A stretch of 64,000 nt of DNA from Celoporthe dispersa (GCA_016584495.1 WAID01000015.1:2632410-2696409); one strand, 5' to 3'. Positions 1-13,198 are shown, counted from the stretch's first letter. Made by a program: numbers and translations. The notes: generated from the sequence alone by a model not told the origin.

Positions 1-1156
1 AAACTGCCTGCTCGCGGGCGGAAACTTGGACCAGGAGGGAGACCAGTGTGCAGTGGGAGGAGGGCAGAGAGGCTCACAAGAGAGGACTACGTGAAAGAAT
101 GCAATATCCTCTCTCTCATAATGGTGGATGCGTCTTTTACGGGCCGGGCAAGGACAACGCAGCCACAACACTTTTAGATAGCCGTAGATAGATACCGATG
201 ATTCACATCATCACCCGCGATTTGCTTTTCTTCTTCTTCCTTCTCTTCTCTTTTTTTTTTTGAAACGCAGCAAACAAATATAAAAGAAAAGTTATTTTTG
301 GAACAACGGCGCTCTTGTATCTGCATGCAATCATGAGACCCAACAGCCGCCGGATTGGGGCCCTCGACGTGAGACATCCTCATGCACTCGAGCGTGTACT
401 CGGGTGGCTGGCATGGCACATGTACTCTGGGAGTGGTACGCGGATAATACCAAATATAAACAGACAAGACTCAGCAGGCCATTCTTTGCTTGTGAAAAAG
501 AAGAAGGAAAAAAATCCACCCAGGGCCCAAAAGAACCTGAGGTGAACATGTACCTTGTCAGTGCCTGATGAGGCTGTCCCTCCTGAGCACACACCACATC
601 TCCAACTCTCCCCATCCTTGGCCCCATCAGCATCTCCAAGCCACAAGGAACCTGTCCCGAGCTTGTGGCTCGACAGTTACATACATACACAAAGGAGAAC
701 CTCCCAGGGGAGAGGGGGCGTCTTACACGCGCCTCGGCCCGTGGCTGACGGGCATGCCTTCAGCCTTATGCCCAGAGGGGGAAGGGGGCGCACAGACGGA
801 GGTTATCTACTTGAGCATGGAACGTCATACTGCATCCCTGACGTCGATCTTGACAAAGGCAGTCGTATTGTATCTATCTCTTTGGTGTATTTATTCTGCT
901 TGCATGTTTTCGTTTTGAAATTTCTTTGGTATATATATAAAATGGTTATTGAAAAGCGCTCCGCCCAATGCAAGTTCAGCCTACCAGCCCCCAGTCGGAC
1001 CAACCAACCGCCTATACCCCGCGGCAGGCGGCGGTGGAGGGCCCAGGAGTCCTAGTGTCTGTAAAGGTCTGTGTCTACCCCCGGGTCTTCTCTCTCTATA
1101 ATCTAAACAGAACAGAAGTTTCCAACAAGGCCTGGCCGTGTTTCTCGTCTTCCCTT
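1..1156. other. Spacer, no supported gene
   Basis: Left edge of the window. It contains poly-pyrimidine/poly-T tracts near 230-260 and 905-945 and several overlapping short open frames in both directions, none with a recognisable domain. The right part is probably the 3' UTR of the gene that ends at 1157 on the minus strand. Confidence 0.5.
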
Positions 1157-1532
1157 CTAGGCACCAAAGCTCTTGTACTTCTGCTCCATGGGCAGGAAGT
1201 CCTTGGGGCCGGCCTCACCCGTGCGCCCGCCAAAGACCAGCTGGGCCGCCAGCTTCCAGTCGGCGGAGATCTTCCACTCGGCGGCGATGCGCTGGTCGAT
1301 CAGGGGTTGTAGTGCTGCAGGTTGGCGCCGAGCCCTCAGCCTCGAGGGCGGTCCAGGTGGCCCACTGGAGCATGGCGTCGGTCTGGCAGGCCCAGACGGG
1401 GAAGCGGTCGGCGTAGATGGCGAAGCGCTCCTGCATGGCGTTGATGACGGCCTGGTCTTGGAAGAAGAGGACCTATCATGATGACAAAGACGGGAGGAGG
1501 TTAGTCTTGGAGGGAGAGAGGGAGTTGGATAT

Positions 1533-1567
<35 letters not shown>

Positions 1568-1875
1568 CAGAGAGGACGTACAGTGCCGGCCGCACCCTTG
1601 AACATGGCCATCTTCTTAGCGGTGCCGTCCCACTGGTCCTCGGGCACGATGGCCTTGAGGACCTCGGTGGTAAAGTCCCACAGCTTCTCGTGCTCGGCGC
1701 CGAAGAGGACGACGACGCGGTTGGACTGGGAGTTGAAGGAGGAAGGAACCTGGTCGAGGAGGTCCTTGACGATCTCCTCGACGCGGGCGGGGGTGATGGT
1801 GAGGTCCTTGGACAGCGGGTAGTAGGACCGGCGCTGCTTGGCGAGCTCGATGAGGGTCTGGGCGTTGGCGGCCAT
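1157..1875 (-). CDS. Nitroreductase-family protein, Hbn1/Frm2-like
   Basis: About 203 residues once frame slips are allowed for, matching the usual size of fungal Hbn1/Frm2 proteins, which are FMN-dependent nitroreductase-like enzymes tied to oxidative and lipid stress. Exon 1 runs 1875-1582 and starts MAANAQTLIELAKQRRSYY, the typical short N-terminus with the RRSYY flavin-site segment. The intron is 1581-1473 (GTACGT...ATAG) and contains the TG/AG microsatellite. Exon 2 is 1472-1157 and carries QDQAVINAMQERFAIYADRFPVW in two adjacent pieces, then WATWTALEAEG, and ends MEQKYKSFGA. Two slips are needed in exon 2, at the ccc run 1333-1335 and the gggg run 1303-1306; adding one base at each restores a typical family C-terminus. 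Family assignment is firm; the natural substrate is unknown. Confidence 0.85.
1532..1566. repeat. Compound TG/AG microsatellite inside an intron
   Basis: About ten TG units are followed by about seven AG units. It lies wholly inside the single intron of the nitroreductase-like gene, so length variation would not change the protein. Confidence 0.9.
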
Positions 1876-3658
1876 CTTGCCTGGTGTGGCGGTCGAGAAG
1901 TAGCAGCAGCGGCTGTGGCTGGTGGTCCTGAGGTATTGTTGTCGTCGTCGGGTGAGAATGGCAGCAGAGGCGAGTCTTGTTGGGGACAGGATGCTGTGGT
2001 TGGAGATGGCCTTGAGAAGAGAGGACGAGGCGATGCTGGCGAGGGACGGGTCGTATTCATACTTTCTCGCGGCAAGCAGATACGGATCCCTCCTGCGTCC
2101 TGATTCGATGACAAAAGGCTGACGAACTATGGGTGGACCAGGGGAAAGGGGAGAGACAGAGAGAAAAAAAAAGAAAAAAAGTGGACAGCAGATGCAGGTA
2201 ATGGTTCAAGAAGGCGGAAAAGGGACACGGGTTTAAAACAAGAGAGGCATGGGGGAAGGCAGGAGGGATATTTCGCATCAGGTATCTTCCTTCCTCGCAT
2301 TATCGGATCCGGGGTTACAGCCTGGGCCCATCGCTGCTGACGACCCGGGTCATAGCTCCTATGGCAAATCACCTCTATTTCTAAACCTTAGCAATCATGT
2401 CTCGTCAGGATGAGCGTCGTCGGGGCGCAGGGTGGGACGGATTTACGGGTATCTCGCGCGGTGTCGTGATGATGCCATAGTAGCTATCTCGGTCCCTAGC
2501 TAAGTTTTGATGGTGGGGTTCTTTCCCTTTTTTTTTTCCTTCTTTTTCCTTTGGCCCTTCTCTGTCTCTGTCTTCTCATGGTGGGGTTGAGTAGAGGGGG
2601 ACACTACTACCCCAAACCCCTTGCGGCTATTCCTCGGAAGTCCGGATAGTCATGTCTGATCCGTCCTGTGGGGCTCTCGCCTGGATTTCGAAGCATTTGT
2701 AAACCCGCTCGTAGCCTCCGTATGCCGATGACTAAAGATTGGAAACCCCCAAAGGCCAGGGTCGCGATGACTCGGTCTCGGTGGTCGGCGTGACGCCTTT
2801 TGGCCCACGGGAGGTACAGAAGCTCAGGCACAATCCCCCATCACCTTGCAGATGGCCCCATTCGCTTGGGCACCGTTCGATGAGACGACAAGAATTGAAC
2901 GAGAACGGGCTGGGCCTGGTGTGCGCGCAGCCCTTTCTGGTACAGGAATCTGTATATACAGACTGAATGCTGCATGAGGTCCTCTAGAATTCTTCTACGC
3001 GGCGCCTCGCCTCGCAGGAGGCCACCAGCTACGGCGGACCCTGCCTGCGAGCGCGAGGACTTCGGCAGCTCGAAAGCCCACCATGGACAACGGGAACGAG
3101 GCACGTACACAACAGGGCTGTATGATCAATCTCTGATAATTGAAAAGAGGTGCTACCAGAGGCCAGTAGCAAGGAGGGCGTAGTGTGCGGCCATGAAAAG
3201 CCCATGCCGGAGGACGGCAGACGTCGGCTCGTTGGTGTACCGTGGTGATAAGTGTATATACAGTACAAAGCAAAAGCAAGGTTTTCCCAATAAACGCCGC
3301 GGAGCGCCAGAGACGGAGAGGCCGGTGGTGATCTTCTGCCTCTCCCTTCCCAGCCGTCAAACGCCGGTGTGCAAGTGCCCTTTTCCCATTTCCCCCTGCT
3401 CCCCAGAGTCCGATGACTGAATGCTTGCTGGCTTGCGCGGTTGGTGTGCTTCTAAAACTTTTTCCCTCTTCTTCCTGTTCGTCCCGGTTCGAGGTTGGTT
3501 TTCGCTCTCGTCTGGGTCGGAGGTGGCTGATACCGCCGCCCGAGGGCCGACCTCGGGGTCGGAGGTCGGTGTCGGGTCCGCGGACAGGGTGTAGAAGGGT
3601 GGTGTGTGGTATTTAGGATCTCGGTTGGAAACCCCCTCTGGTGGTCCGGTCGACCCCA
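1876..3658. other. Intergenic region between two minus-strand genes
   Basis: It holds the promoter and leader of the nitroreductase-like gene (GA-rich on the plus strand near 2140-2190, i.e. a CT-rich leader on the coding strand) and the 3' flank of the reductase gene. No domain-bearing frame was seen on either strand. A T-rich tract lies at 2521-2551. Confidence 0.5.
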
Positions 3659-5705
3659 TCACCAGGTCTCGGCGATGTACTGGCCGACCTGCTTCTTGAG
3701 GTCCCAGTACTTCTTGGCCTCGCTCTCCCCAGGTTGCCCTTCTGCATGGCCACCTTGATCAGCGCGTCCTCGACGCCCTCGCCCATGCCCTTGCTGCTGC
3801 CACAGACGAACACGCGGCCGTCGACGGCGTTGATGACGTACCAGACCAGGTCGGCCTGGTGGAGGACCTCCTCCTGGACGTAGCGGCCCTCGCCCACGCG
3901 GCTCTCGACCACCCGCTTGACCTCGTCCTCGTGCACGCCCCACTCGCCGCTGTAGATCTCGTCGACGAGCGAGTCGCGGATGCCCTGCAGCACCCACACC
4001 TTGTTGGCGCAGTTGGCCGTCTTGAGCCGGCGCTGCACGAAGCCGCGGAACGGGGCGATGCCCACGCCGGCCCCGATGAGGAGCATGGGCCCGTCCGACA
4101 CGAACTCCTTGGCCAGCGGGTTGGCCATCAGGCCCTTGAACATGGGGACGTAGACCTGGGGGTCCCTGACGCCGCGCGCCTCCGCCTCGATGTACCGGAG
4201 CGCCTGGCGCTGGAAGAAGCCCGAGCCGATCCCCGTCCGTGATCCCTTTCTCCAGTCCGCGGTCTCGTGAACCGTGACCGCGATCTCGATCAGGCGGTGG
4301 GTCTTGCCGTCCCGGGTCTCGAAGGAGTCGTGGGGTCGTTGGACAGCGAGTAGAAGCGCGGCATGAGCGGCTGGAGCACGCTGAGGAGGAGGTCCAGGGG
4401 CGGCCTCGCGCTGGGGAAGGCGTGCAGCAGCTGGGCGAGCGAGACGTGGGGGCCGGTGCGGAAGTCGCAGAAGACGCCCTGGCCGTCGCCCGAGCACAGG
4501 AACATCAGGATCTTGCGCTCGTTCTCCTCGGTCGCGTGCTCGGCCAGGACGCGCAGCAGCTGCTTGGTAGGGGGTAGGACTGGATGTCGGAGCACCAGGT
4601 CAGGAGGTCGCGGCGGGTGGTGACCAGCCCGCGGGCCTTGTCGTCACCCCAGACGGTGGGCCAGCGGCCCCTGGTGGTCCGCAGCATGACGGGCTTAGCG
4701 CGCAGGAAGCGAGGCACCAGGAGGAGGTCGAGGATCTCGTCCACGTCGCCCTCCTCGTTGGGGGCAGAGATGCCGATGGCACCCCGACCTTGAAGTCGAC
4801 ACCTTCGGCGTGAGGGTAGTCGGTGACGTCGATGTCGAAGTGGAACGTCCTCTTCTCGGCGCCGGGGCGTGTCAGCTCCCGGGCGTTGTGTATCTTGACC
4901 GCGTGGACGTGGAACGGGGGTGAGGTTGGACAAAGTGGGAGGCTGGACGGACGTGTCGACGTCATCCTCGAGGGTCAGCTTCTGCAGGTCGTCCTGGGCC
5001 GTCCGCACCAGGCTGTCGTCGCTATCTGAAGGGCCGGCAGTGGCGGCAGAGGCGGCAGTGGGGAGACGGCGGACAGAGGAGGGAAGGCAGGTCGGAGGGG
5101 CGCCTGAGCGGCTCCAGCCAGGCGGTCTGCTCGGGCAGCTCCACCACATTGGTCAGGATGGTAGGGATCTCGTCAATGTCCAGGCAGAGTGACTTGAATG
5201 CATCATTGTCTGGGTGCTGCACTTTTTCGTACTCGACACCATCCTGCTTGCCGCCAGCGCTCACGCAGCAGCCTCCACCACAGCACCGGGCAGCAAGCTG
5301 GGCAGTAGACTCTCCAGTGATGCGCTGGACATCCTCAGCATTCTGGGCGATCAATCGGGTGGAGGCACGTCGGCGTCGGGCCTCGGTAGGGAAGGCATCA
5401 TCGACGTCCTGCTCATCATCAGAGTGCTCCGAGAAGGTGAGCGAGGGTGCGGCTGAGGAGGCTGTTGTGGGCTCCTGTGGTGCACAGCATCCCCAGACAG
5501 GGCAGCCCTGTGCAGCTGGAGAGACGATGTGGCCATCATCCTCAAGGTCGGGCTGGCTGTGGCTGCAGTGTTGAGGGTGGCCGCGGCGGAGGTGAGGGTG
5601 GTGGGCTGAAGACCGCTGCTGGTAGGTGGGAGGAAGAATTTGGGGTCTCGCTGCAGATTGGGGCCGTGGCCGGCTGGCAGGAGGGGCAGCGGTGACTTTA
5701 CGAGA
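3659..5705 (-). CDS. CYPOR-type FAD/NADPH oxidoreductase with Cys-rich N-terminus, no flavodoxin domain
   Basis: The C-terminal two-thirds is a diflavin-reductase FAD/NADPH module: a connecting segment (AEKRTFHFDIDV), the FAD motif RFYSLSND, the NADPH-binding GAGVGIAPFRGF, a VWVLQGIRD strand, the VFVCGSSKGMGEGV motif and a C-terminal ...AETW with the family's terminal aromatic. The N-terminal ~200 residues are not flavodoxin: they are low-complexity with CPVWGCC and CCGGGCC clusters. Electrons would go from NADPH to FAD and then to an unidentified acceptor. Five slips fall at homopolymers: 3727-3730, 4332-4335, 4570-4574, 4782-4785 and 4916-4920; adding a base at each gives one continuous frame. 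The start is not identified. The coding frame can be followed back to 5705, just after a TTTAG that could be a splice acceptor, so an upstream exon is likely. Confidence 0.75.
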
Positions 5706-8500
5706 CTAAAGTGCCGGCTGCATGAACCGCTCTGTGGAGAGAGGGATTTAGGTCGAAGACTAGATGACAGAGCCACGGTTGGATTGGTTGGTCCGTCCTT
5801 TGTGGGCAGGATGAGAAGGTCAGGGTGCACAGGTTATGAATGATGTGGTGATTTGTGATGGAGGATGGGTGATGACACAGAGAAGTGCCATACAGGTCAA
5901 GGCGAGGCCGGGTGACAGAGCCGCCCTGGTCAGCAGGGCCGGAAGGGGGTTGAGTGATGATGATGATGGTGAAAGCCACCCAGACCATCGCTTGAGGAAG
6001 CCCTGCCGAAAGGGGTGGGAAGGGCCGTCCTTTTGGTGAGGATCTGATAAACTATGTCAAGGTGATGGCATAATGTGGAACCGGGCAGAAAATGAGTTGA
6101 GCAGAGGCTTTGCACCTTTGCCCCCTACTACCTCAGTCTCCTGGGGCCATTGTCCAACCAGAGGGTGGCGCGGCGCACACTGTGTCCGCTTAAGGTTTTG
6201 GGGAGCTCCAGTTCAGATGGGCACAGCAGGACCCGATGGGGCCTTCTGGCCCAGGCTGGGATGCACTACAGTGTTTCCCCGTGCACCCTGCGTACCCCCT
6301 GTGACCCCGCTATAAGTTTTTCTCCACCTCTTCCTCCCTCCTCCCTCCCCCGACCGGATCTTCTGCTGCGTGTCATTTTTTCAACGCTGTTTTTCCTGCC
6401 TTGACACGACGCACCCGCGTCACAGGGAGGCCCTGCCCTCCTGGCTCCAAACCCGGAGCGACGCGTACGAGTCCAAGGTAGGCTTGTACTCTTGTAGGCC
6501 TTGGCTCCGCCGACGGCTGCTCCTGGTTGCTGGCCGTGCTGTGAGTACCAGCTACGACGTGGTACTGCACCACAGCGGGGCCTGGCGGGTGCGATGCTAT
6601 CAGTTGCGGTCAGCGCCCGGCGGTGCAAGCTGCTGGCATCCTTCCACCACCACTCTTTACTATTATACTCCGGGTCCCGAATCAGATGGCGTAAAATTAA
6701 AGTCAAATTGCATGTGGCCTGATGGCGTCCGTGTCCTTCCGACTTCCACACCTGGCCGGGTACATTGTCCGGTGCACAGGTTGAACAGTGCACTCAAAGG
6801 GGTATGACATGACATAGCATGGCATGACACGGCTGTCTTCGGCTCGTGTGGGGATGGATGCATGGACGGGTGGAAGGGTGGGTGGTGATGAAGATCGCGC
6901 CCGGAGAGACTTTTGTTTTTAATTTTTTGGTTTTTTTTGGTTTTTGGTTTTTGGTTTTGTCTCCGCGCCCACAGGATTTCTGACCCTATCTCGATCTCGT
7001 GTTCGCATGAAAATAATGAGGTGGACGCCCCATGGGCGCTTCTCCCTTTGCCCCATTCTGGTTCGTGTGCCCCGTGGCCTGCATTCTTAGCAGTGGTGCT
7101 GTGTGGGTTATGGACATGCTGGCACGCAAGGATTCTCCCAAGGCTGTTGGGGATGCTGTTGCTCAGTTGTTGTTTATCAGATTGTGCCGGAAATAAACCC
7201 TCGGCATGACATCCGTGATTATCGCCCCATCTGACAATCTCTGGTTTCCCCTCACTCCCCAAGTTTTTGGTCTCGCCTTTTCTCTTTTTTTTTTTTTTCC
7301 TCCCCGGCTAACGAGGAGCAGACACGATGCCGAGGGGACGGGCCAGCTAAAAGGGTGGAAAAGGAAAAAGAAGAAGAAAACAAGAGAACAAGAAGAGAAA
7401 AAAGGCTAGGCGCCCTATCAGGTGTCTAGGAATGGCCTTTATCAAGCGCCTGCACGTGCAAGTCTCGGCTGCTCTTCTCGTCGAGTCGGGGCGAAAATGC
7501 GACGGCAGGGTCACAGCACGGGTGGATGCGCTGCCACGCCATCAGTCTTCTGGAAACAATCTTAACCCCCAGCCCTTTCTTCCTCCCATCCTTACCACCA
7601 GCGACGCACGACCTTGCGCGGCCCAACGTGGTCTTGTGGCCTCAAAAGCCGGGGAAGCACCCGGGCCACCCTGCTGCTGCCCGCCCACTTCCCAACGGGC
7701 AGGAGGTCCGCTCGCTCGTGCGAAGCAGGGCCAGGAGAACCCGAAACACAGTGTGGGACAGTGCCGAAAGGGGTTTCTCCATCGCCCATCTTATCAATCG
7801 CGGCTTGGTACGGCCGAGGTCGGACGTCCTCGCTCCTGCGTGCACCCCTGTCTTACCAACCAATCCTCGAGCTGTGATCGATCTGATAAGATTACATGTG
7901 GCACAGCAATTAAACCCCTGGTAACAAGACATCGCCATGGCACAAAAAGCAGTCGTGCATGCATATGGTGTCCGCAAATGTGTGAGCTGGCCGGGCAGCT
8001 TGCCACGTCGGCCGTGACAGCTCGACAGTGCATTTTGTTGAGACTGGGGCAGGGCAGCTGTCAACCGCGTCGAGTCGCTGTGCTCGGGGGCCAGCCGGTC
8101 CCCAACACGCGCAGACAGCGCTCATGGCATGCGATCGAGGCAGAGGAGCCCTCGGCAGGGCCGAGCGCGCATCCTTGGTCTCTGGTGTTTCAGAGCTTGA
8201 AATAAAAAAATTAATCTCGTATCCTGGCCGCGATTACCGTCACATCGGTCCGAGTCAAACAGCCGGAGGTTTTCGGGGAGCACCAGGCGGTGAACAAGAC
8301 TCCTTGGTCCACCTGGTGACAGAAGGAATGACTTCGGGCCGAGCAAGAATGTCCAGTGCCAGTCTCACTGCTCAGGACCGTTTCACTACGATGGGAAATA
8401 CCGGGGCCTCGTGCGACACAGACTGCCCATCGTGGGTCACACAACGCCCGCTCTGACACGGCAAGCTCCAGCTCTCGTTGATGCCAACGATGGTCGGTGG
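5706..8500. other. Gene-poor spacer
   Basis: Upstream flank of the reductase gene, possibly including a short 5' exon near 5800-6000 that I could not fix. From 6900 on there are T-rich runs (6913-6958, 7279-7300) and an A/G-rich stretch (7362-7405). Overlapping open frames at 7432-8205 (+) and 7642-8064 (-) have no domain, no biased composition and no good start context, so I do not call them genes. Confidence 0.45.
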
Positions 8501-9079
8501 TCACAGGCCCAATTAATCTGGCTATTGTTGACACGCTCAGAGCCCTGTTGCAGAGGCTGATTGGCTAATTTGAATGCAAAGAGGGTGGGAGTTCCCTTTT
8601 TATTTTTATTTTTATCAGCATAGAGACGACACCAGATTTTCGCAAATCCACTCGAAGTCCATGGAAGTGTGTTGCTGAGCTGGCTGTCCTTGTGATCTGC
8701 CACCCTTCCTCGTGATAACAGAGATGATGGCTGTCTGGGAGAAGGTGTGTAATTGGCCTTTTCGTATCTAGTTTCTCATACAAAGGTCGTGTACTTCAGG
8801 TGTGTAGGGTAGCTATGACGTGACAACCTGCAGAGATGGGGATTTGGCTGAGATTTTGATGTTAATGCTATACGAACTTTGAGGCGTAGCGATGAATACA
8901 CTGCTCCTGCTTGATATGGTCAGCATAATTAATGGCTACAGGTGCTGTGTTCACTGTGGCGGTGGCATGCCCGAACAAAGACATGATGCGGTATCAATGG
9001 CTGTCAGAAGAGGTACAACACTTGAAATACAGGCACACTAAACGGTTCCTAAAGGAAGTGAGTCTTTCCTGGGATCACT

Positions 9080-11265
9080 CTATGAGGATGCTGGTTCTCC
9101 TGTAGTAGACTGGACTTGAGTCACATGTTGCTTCAAGGCCTCATGGGTTTTTCCATAGGCGGAAGGGGATGTGAGGTTTGTAAACATGGGAATCGCGTAT
9201 ACTCTGAAGGAGAGGTCTTTCCCGCTAGGAATTTGTGGTCTCTGTAGAATGTCATAGGCTGAGGATCTCGCACAGAACCAATGGGCAAACCTGAACACTG
9301 TAAGTTCTGACGTTGGCGTGCGAGCTCCTTGCCCCAAGACCAACCTACGTGGCTCTGCCAGACGCCTGCCAGGTCTATTCTCAACGCTGGGAGGAGAGAA
9401 AACTAAACAGACAAAAATAACTGGCTTAAAAGCAGACCACTGTTCCAAAGACAGGTTTCAAAAGTTCTTTTTCAACTGCATGTTATCGAAGCCATGGGAG
9501 CATATGGCCACATTTCAAATGTATTCTTGGACCTCCTCCTAATATCTGTCCTACAGCTGGCTCTTCTGGATATGCTGTGACGGGTCTAGTCAGATTCCGC
9601 GTACTCTGAATCACTCAGCCTTTCCATTCCAAAGGCGTATGCCAGTGTTTGGTAGTCTCCCCATGGGGATCTGACTGGCAGGAAGACTGTTGTGAGCAGG
9701 TCTCCCGCACTCGTTTTGTATCTATGTAGGGAGTTGGTAGGAGGCGAAACCGACACGATAGTGCCCTTGATATACCTCATCTGTTGCGAGCTCCATCTGT
9801 CTGGTGCTTGTGGTAAGCTCCAAACTCTGCTCCTTGATAAGAGAGGCCCCGAGGCTGTCAGGCGACATTATCCTTCCAATGCTGACCTGCTGACATGACA
9901 ATTCTCCCCTAAAGAGGAACTGGGTCTATAGGATAGTCCAAACTGCCGGACTTACTACTTCTTGGCGAGACTAAGTAGACATGGCGAGCCTGCGAACAGA
10001 GCTTCCCTCTTTTCGAGCATTAATTCTTCACCTAGCTACTCATGAATGTATCAACTGACGGCCACAGACCTCTGTAGAAGTCGGGACTAGCCTGAGCCTG
10101 GGAAGTATTCTTCATGGCTTCCGGGGCATACTCTACAACAGGAGGAGATGGACCGGCTGACGTGGCATGAGCGACAGCGCGTGAGGCACCTGTGGAATGT
10201 CAACCGGAGTAGGCCTGGGAATTATCCCGAGCACAGCAGGTCGCGGATCTTGTTGTTCCCATCGTGTCTCACGGTTTTTGGTTCTATATGCGATGGTTTA
10301 GATGCTCAGACAAGCGGTAAAAAGCATCTCAAAGACACATATGTGTCCAGGAAGGGAAGTTAGTCGTCAGACCACAAGACAAACACCTCACAGGCTGCCC
10401 GTGTGATCGCACGGCCATCTGGCATGACGATGGGGAGAACGCCATTGGAGCAACAAAAGCCCATGTCTATATCAAGCACAGCCAGTGAGGAAACCAGCAA
10501 CACGCCACGTAATTATTCCTGGGAACTACCTGGAGTGAAACACGACAGACCTATATCTGGTATCTAAGAACACTTCTGATGGAAACTATTTGGCATTCGG
10601 GTTGCGCGTGTAGCGCTGACACAAAACTCCCTTCCCTTTGGGAGAGGAGGAAGAAGAAGGTCGTGAGGGTTCGATAGTCTAGCAGGGGAGGTTTTCCATT
10701 GGGAGAACCAATGCCCCAGAGGTGGGACTGCCTCGCATTCGACCTTGTCAGCGCAAAGCCACGCACAAGGTGTGTCTCTACTTTCAGAAGCCAACATGAC
10801 GAGGGGGCCAAAGGCCATCAGACACCGGAATGGCCGCAGTTAACGCTAAGAATGTAGTCGTCGGCCTGCTGGGCTGGTTCCAAACTCGAGATGGTGGCCG
10901 TGACCATCCCTCGGCACTGATAGCTGTCAACCTGGAGGCTGAAGCTCTGCCAGACCACCTCTGCGCGGGACCCAATCGGGAACCTAATCTCCAGCCTTAA
11001 AAAGGGCCCCGCTCGCGAGGCGATCCATTGTGGAACGGGAACCTGCATACCGGGTTCGTGACTCGCTCATCATTTCCCGGACGGATCTTGGCAGGAGCAG
11101 TTTCTGGGGGTCTGTGACTGAGCTTGTTTTCGACTGCCGGTCCAGATGTTGCCGTATTGCCGCGCGCCATGCCCGGTAGGTATAGCTTGGCTGCCATGTG
11201 CGCCTCCTCTCTAGACAGCTGCCACTGTTCTCTGGACGGCTGTGGCTGTTGGCAGAAGCCGGCAC
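9080..11265 (-). pseudogene. Possible relict of a minus-strand gene
   Basis: Several minus-strand frames in the same orientation read more like protein than their surroundings: 11048-10818 (contains FPIGSRAEVVWQSFSLQVDS), 10818-10564 (CAWLCADKVECEAVPPLG), 9780-9586 (SAGDLLTTVFLPV ... YAFGMERLSDSEY) and 9448-9080 (FRFAHWFCARSSAYDIL). They are separated by stops and by sequence without clear splice sites. I do not recognise the family. They could be scattered exons, a decayed gene, or chance. The surrounding DNA is more AT-rich than the coding parts of this window. Confidence 0.2.
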
Positions 11266-11299
11266 GTGTGGGTGGCCTGCGGCAGCCTAGCAGCAGAGC

Positions 11300-13198
11300 T
11301 TTGATCGGCAGGTCACTCGATGGATCTGTTCCGTGCCAATGCTACGGCGGCTGATGAGTGCTCCAACAACAACAGCGCACGGGACAAGCACAATGCCGTA
11401 TGCGCTGGGTTTCGGGAGGCATGTTTCCTTGTCGGACCGGCAGACATGTTGAGGACAGAAGATGAGATGGTAAAGCTCGACGAGCCTCTTTGGGGGAGCT
11501 GCGAGGTCCTAGAGCCAAGATAACCCCAGCGGACATGGCTATAATCGGAGGCGGTCCTCCCTTAACGTCATGCCAACAAGCTTGTCAATAAGCACAAGAG
11601 CCTGTCCTGTCTCTTAGGGCGGTCGCGTATAGACAAAGGGTAAACGTAATCAATCACTTGCCCGTCAGGCTTATTGCGTGCGCGTGGGTGCGTGGCGTCG
11701 TCGTAAGTCCACATACGCCAAACCTTGCGAAGAAGGTTGTCGGGAGGGTGCGATAGAGCTGCGACAACAAACGGTTGAGGTTGGAGGCACGGTCCAGCAG
11801 GCGGTACAGGGGGTTGACGGGATACACGATAGTACCCCCACTCGGGCAGCTCGGTGGAATGTTAGGAGATGATATGACAGGACAGCCAAGCCTGCTAACA
11901 GGTGCAGCTGGGCGTGGGGCCCCACCCACTAACAGCATCAGCCTCTATACCTGGTCCCGAGCGAGACGCGGCTGCAGGTGATCCCGTCTCCTTCCCCGAG
12001 GTTTGGTCCCGTTTCAGATGGGAAGTAGCAAATCAACGTCTCATCCTCATCCTGCACAACGTCGTCTGGATGGCTCACTGGTGCAGTAACAGACCTCCGC
12101 TGCTACTCTGTGACAGCCTGGAACCGGCCCCCTTCAGGTCAATCAACACAAGGGAGGAGGCGGACCAGGGGCGCCACACAGCGGACAGGGCACAAGGGCA
12201 CAAGCCCTCGCGGAGGAAGGAATAAGCATGTCCCCTCCCATCCCCTCCTCCCCTCTCGCCTCTCGCCCTCTGGAGACCGTGACGGCGGGCCAGCGCAGCA
12301 CAGCACTGGCACGGAATTGCCGCTTCTCCTTGTTGTGTCAGTTGTAGCGATGCCAAGCCGTCGGTCACGTCGCGATTTTGTATGGGCTCTGTCGCTGTGT
12401 GTGTCACTCTGGCAAGCTGTGCTCCCGCGGTAGACGGAGACAGGTAGTGTAGCACTTCAGCCTCTGTCCTTTTGCCTCGGGCTGGTTCTGTCTCCATACT
12501 GACCCGTCACCGTCTCTTCTTTTAACCTAACTCGTCTATCTTGAAGCTTGTTCTCCCTCGTCCTCGGCTTGACAAGACATCCGGGCCCTGCAGGTCTCAA
12601 GGACTTGCCCTTCCCTCGTTATAGACTTTCCTCCCTCCAGCGGATCCGACCCTTACCGCATTGTTATGTCTCTGTAATAAACATACCACGCACGGGCGGG
12701 TTCCGGTTTGGTCGTTTTGATTTCTTATTTTTTTAAGACGGTGTGGGTGGTCACACAAATCAAGAAAGAGAGCAGTCTTTGTCCACTCTCCTTCTGCCCT
12801 TCCTCCTCCCCTTTCCCTTCCCTTCGCTCCCAGACTACCACCACACCGGGAAGCACATGAGCCGTTCGTCCTCCTCCCGAAACATTTGCTCGTCATTTCA
12901 CTATCGGAAGCCATACTACATCGTCTCTACTTTATTCTTATCCGATCTTTGTTCCGTCTTGGTCTTGTTTCCGCCGCCACTGTAGATGGCCACTCTTCTC
13001 GGCGCTCACCTTCCGGCCTGTCGTTCTCGTGCCACTCAAAACCCGTTCATCTCCTTCCTACCTCTTCGCACCTCTCCATCATAAGCACGAGAGGTCGTCT
13101 CAGGACACAACGCCTGTCTCTGAGAGAAAAGCCTGTCTCCCCTACGCGAACCCAGAAACCTCCCAGTCTCTCCTCCCTCCCCCTTCTCTCCAGCGGCC
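11300..13198. other. Spacer and promoter/leader of the P450 gene
   Basis: No supported gene at 11300-12500. From about 12780 to 13198 the plus strand is strongly pyrimidine-rich (runs of CCCTCC, CTCTCC and TCTCTC), which is usual for leaders of filamentous-fungal genes. This fits transcription into the P450 gene that follows. Confidence 0.5.

Noticed and set aside
7432..8205. 257-codon plus-strand frame
   Set aside because: No domain, mixed composition, overlapping long frames on the other strand and no leader signal.
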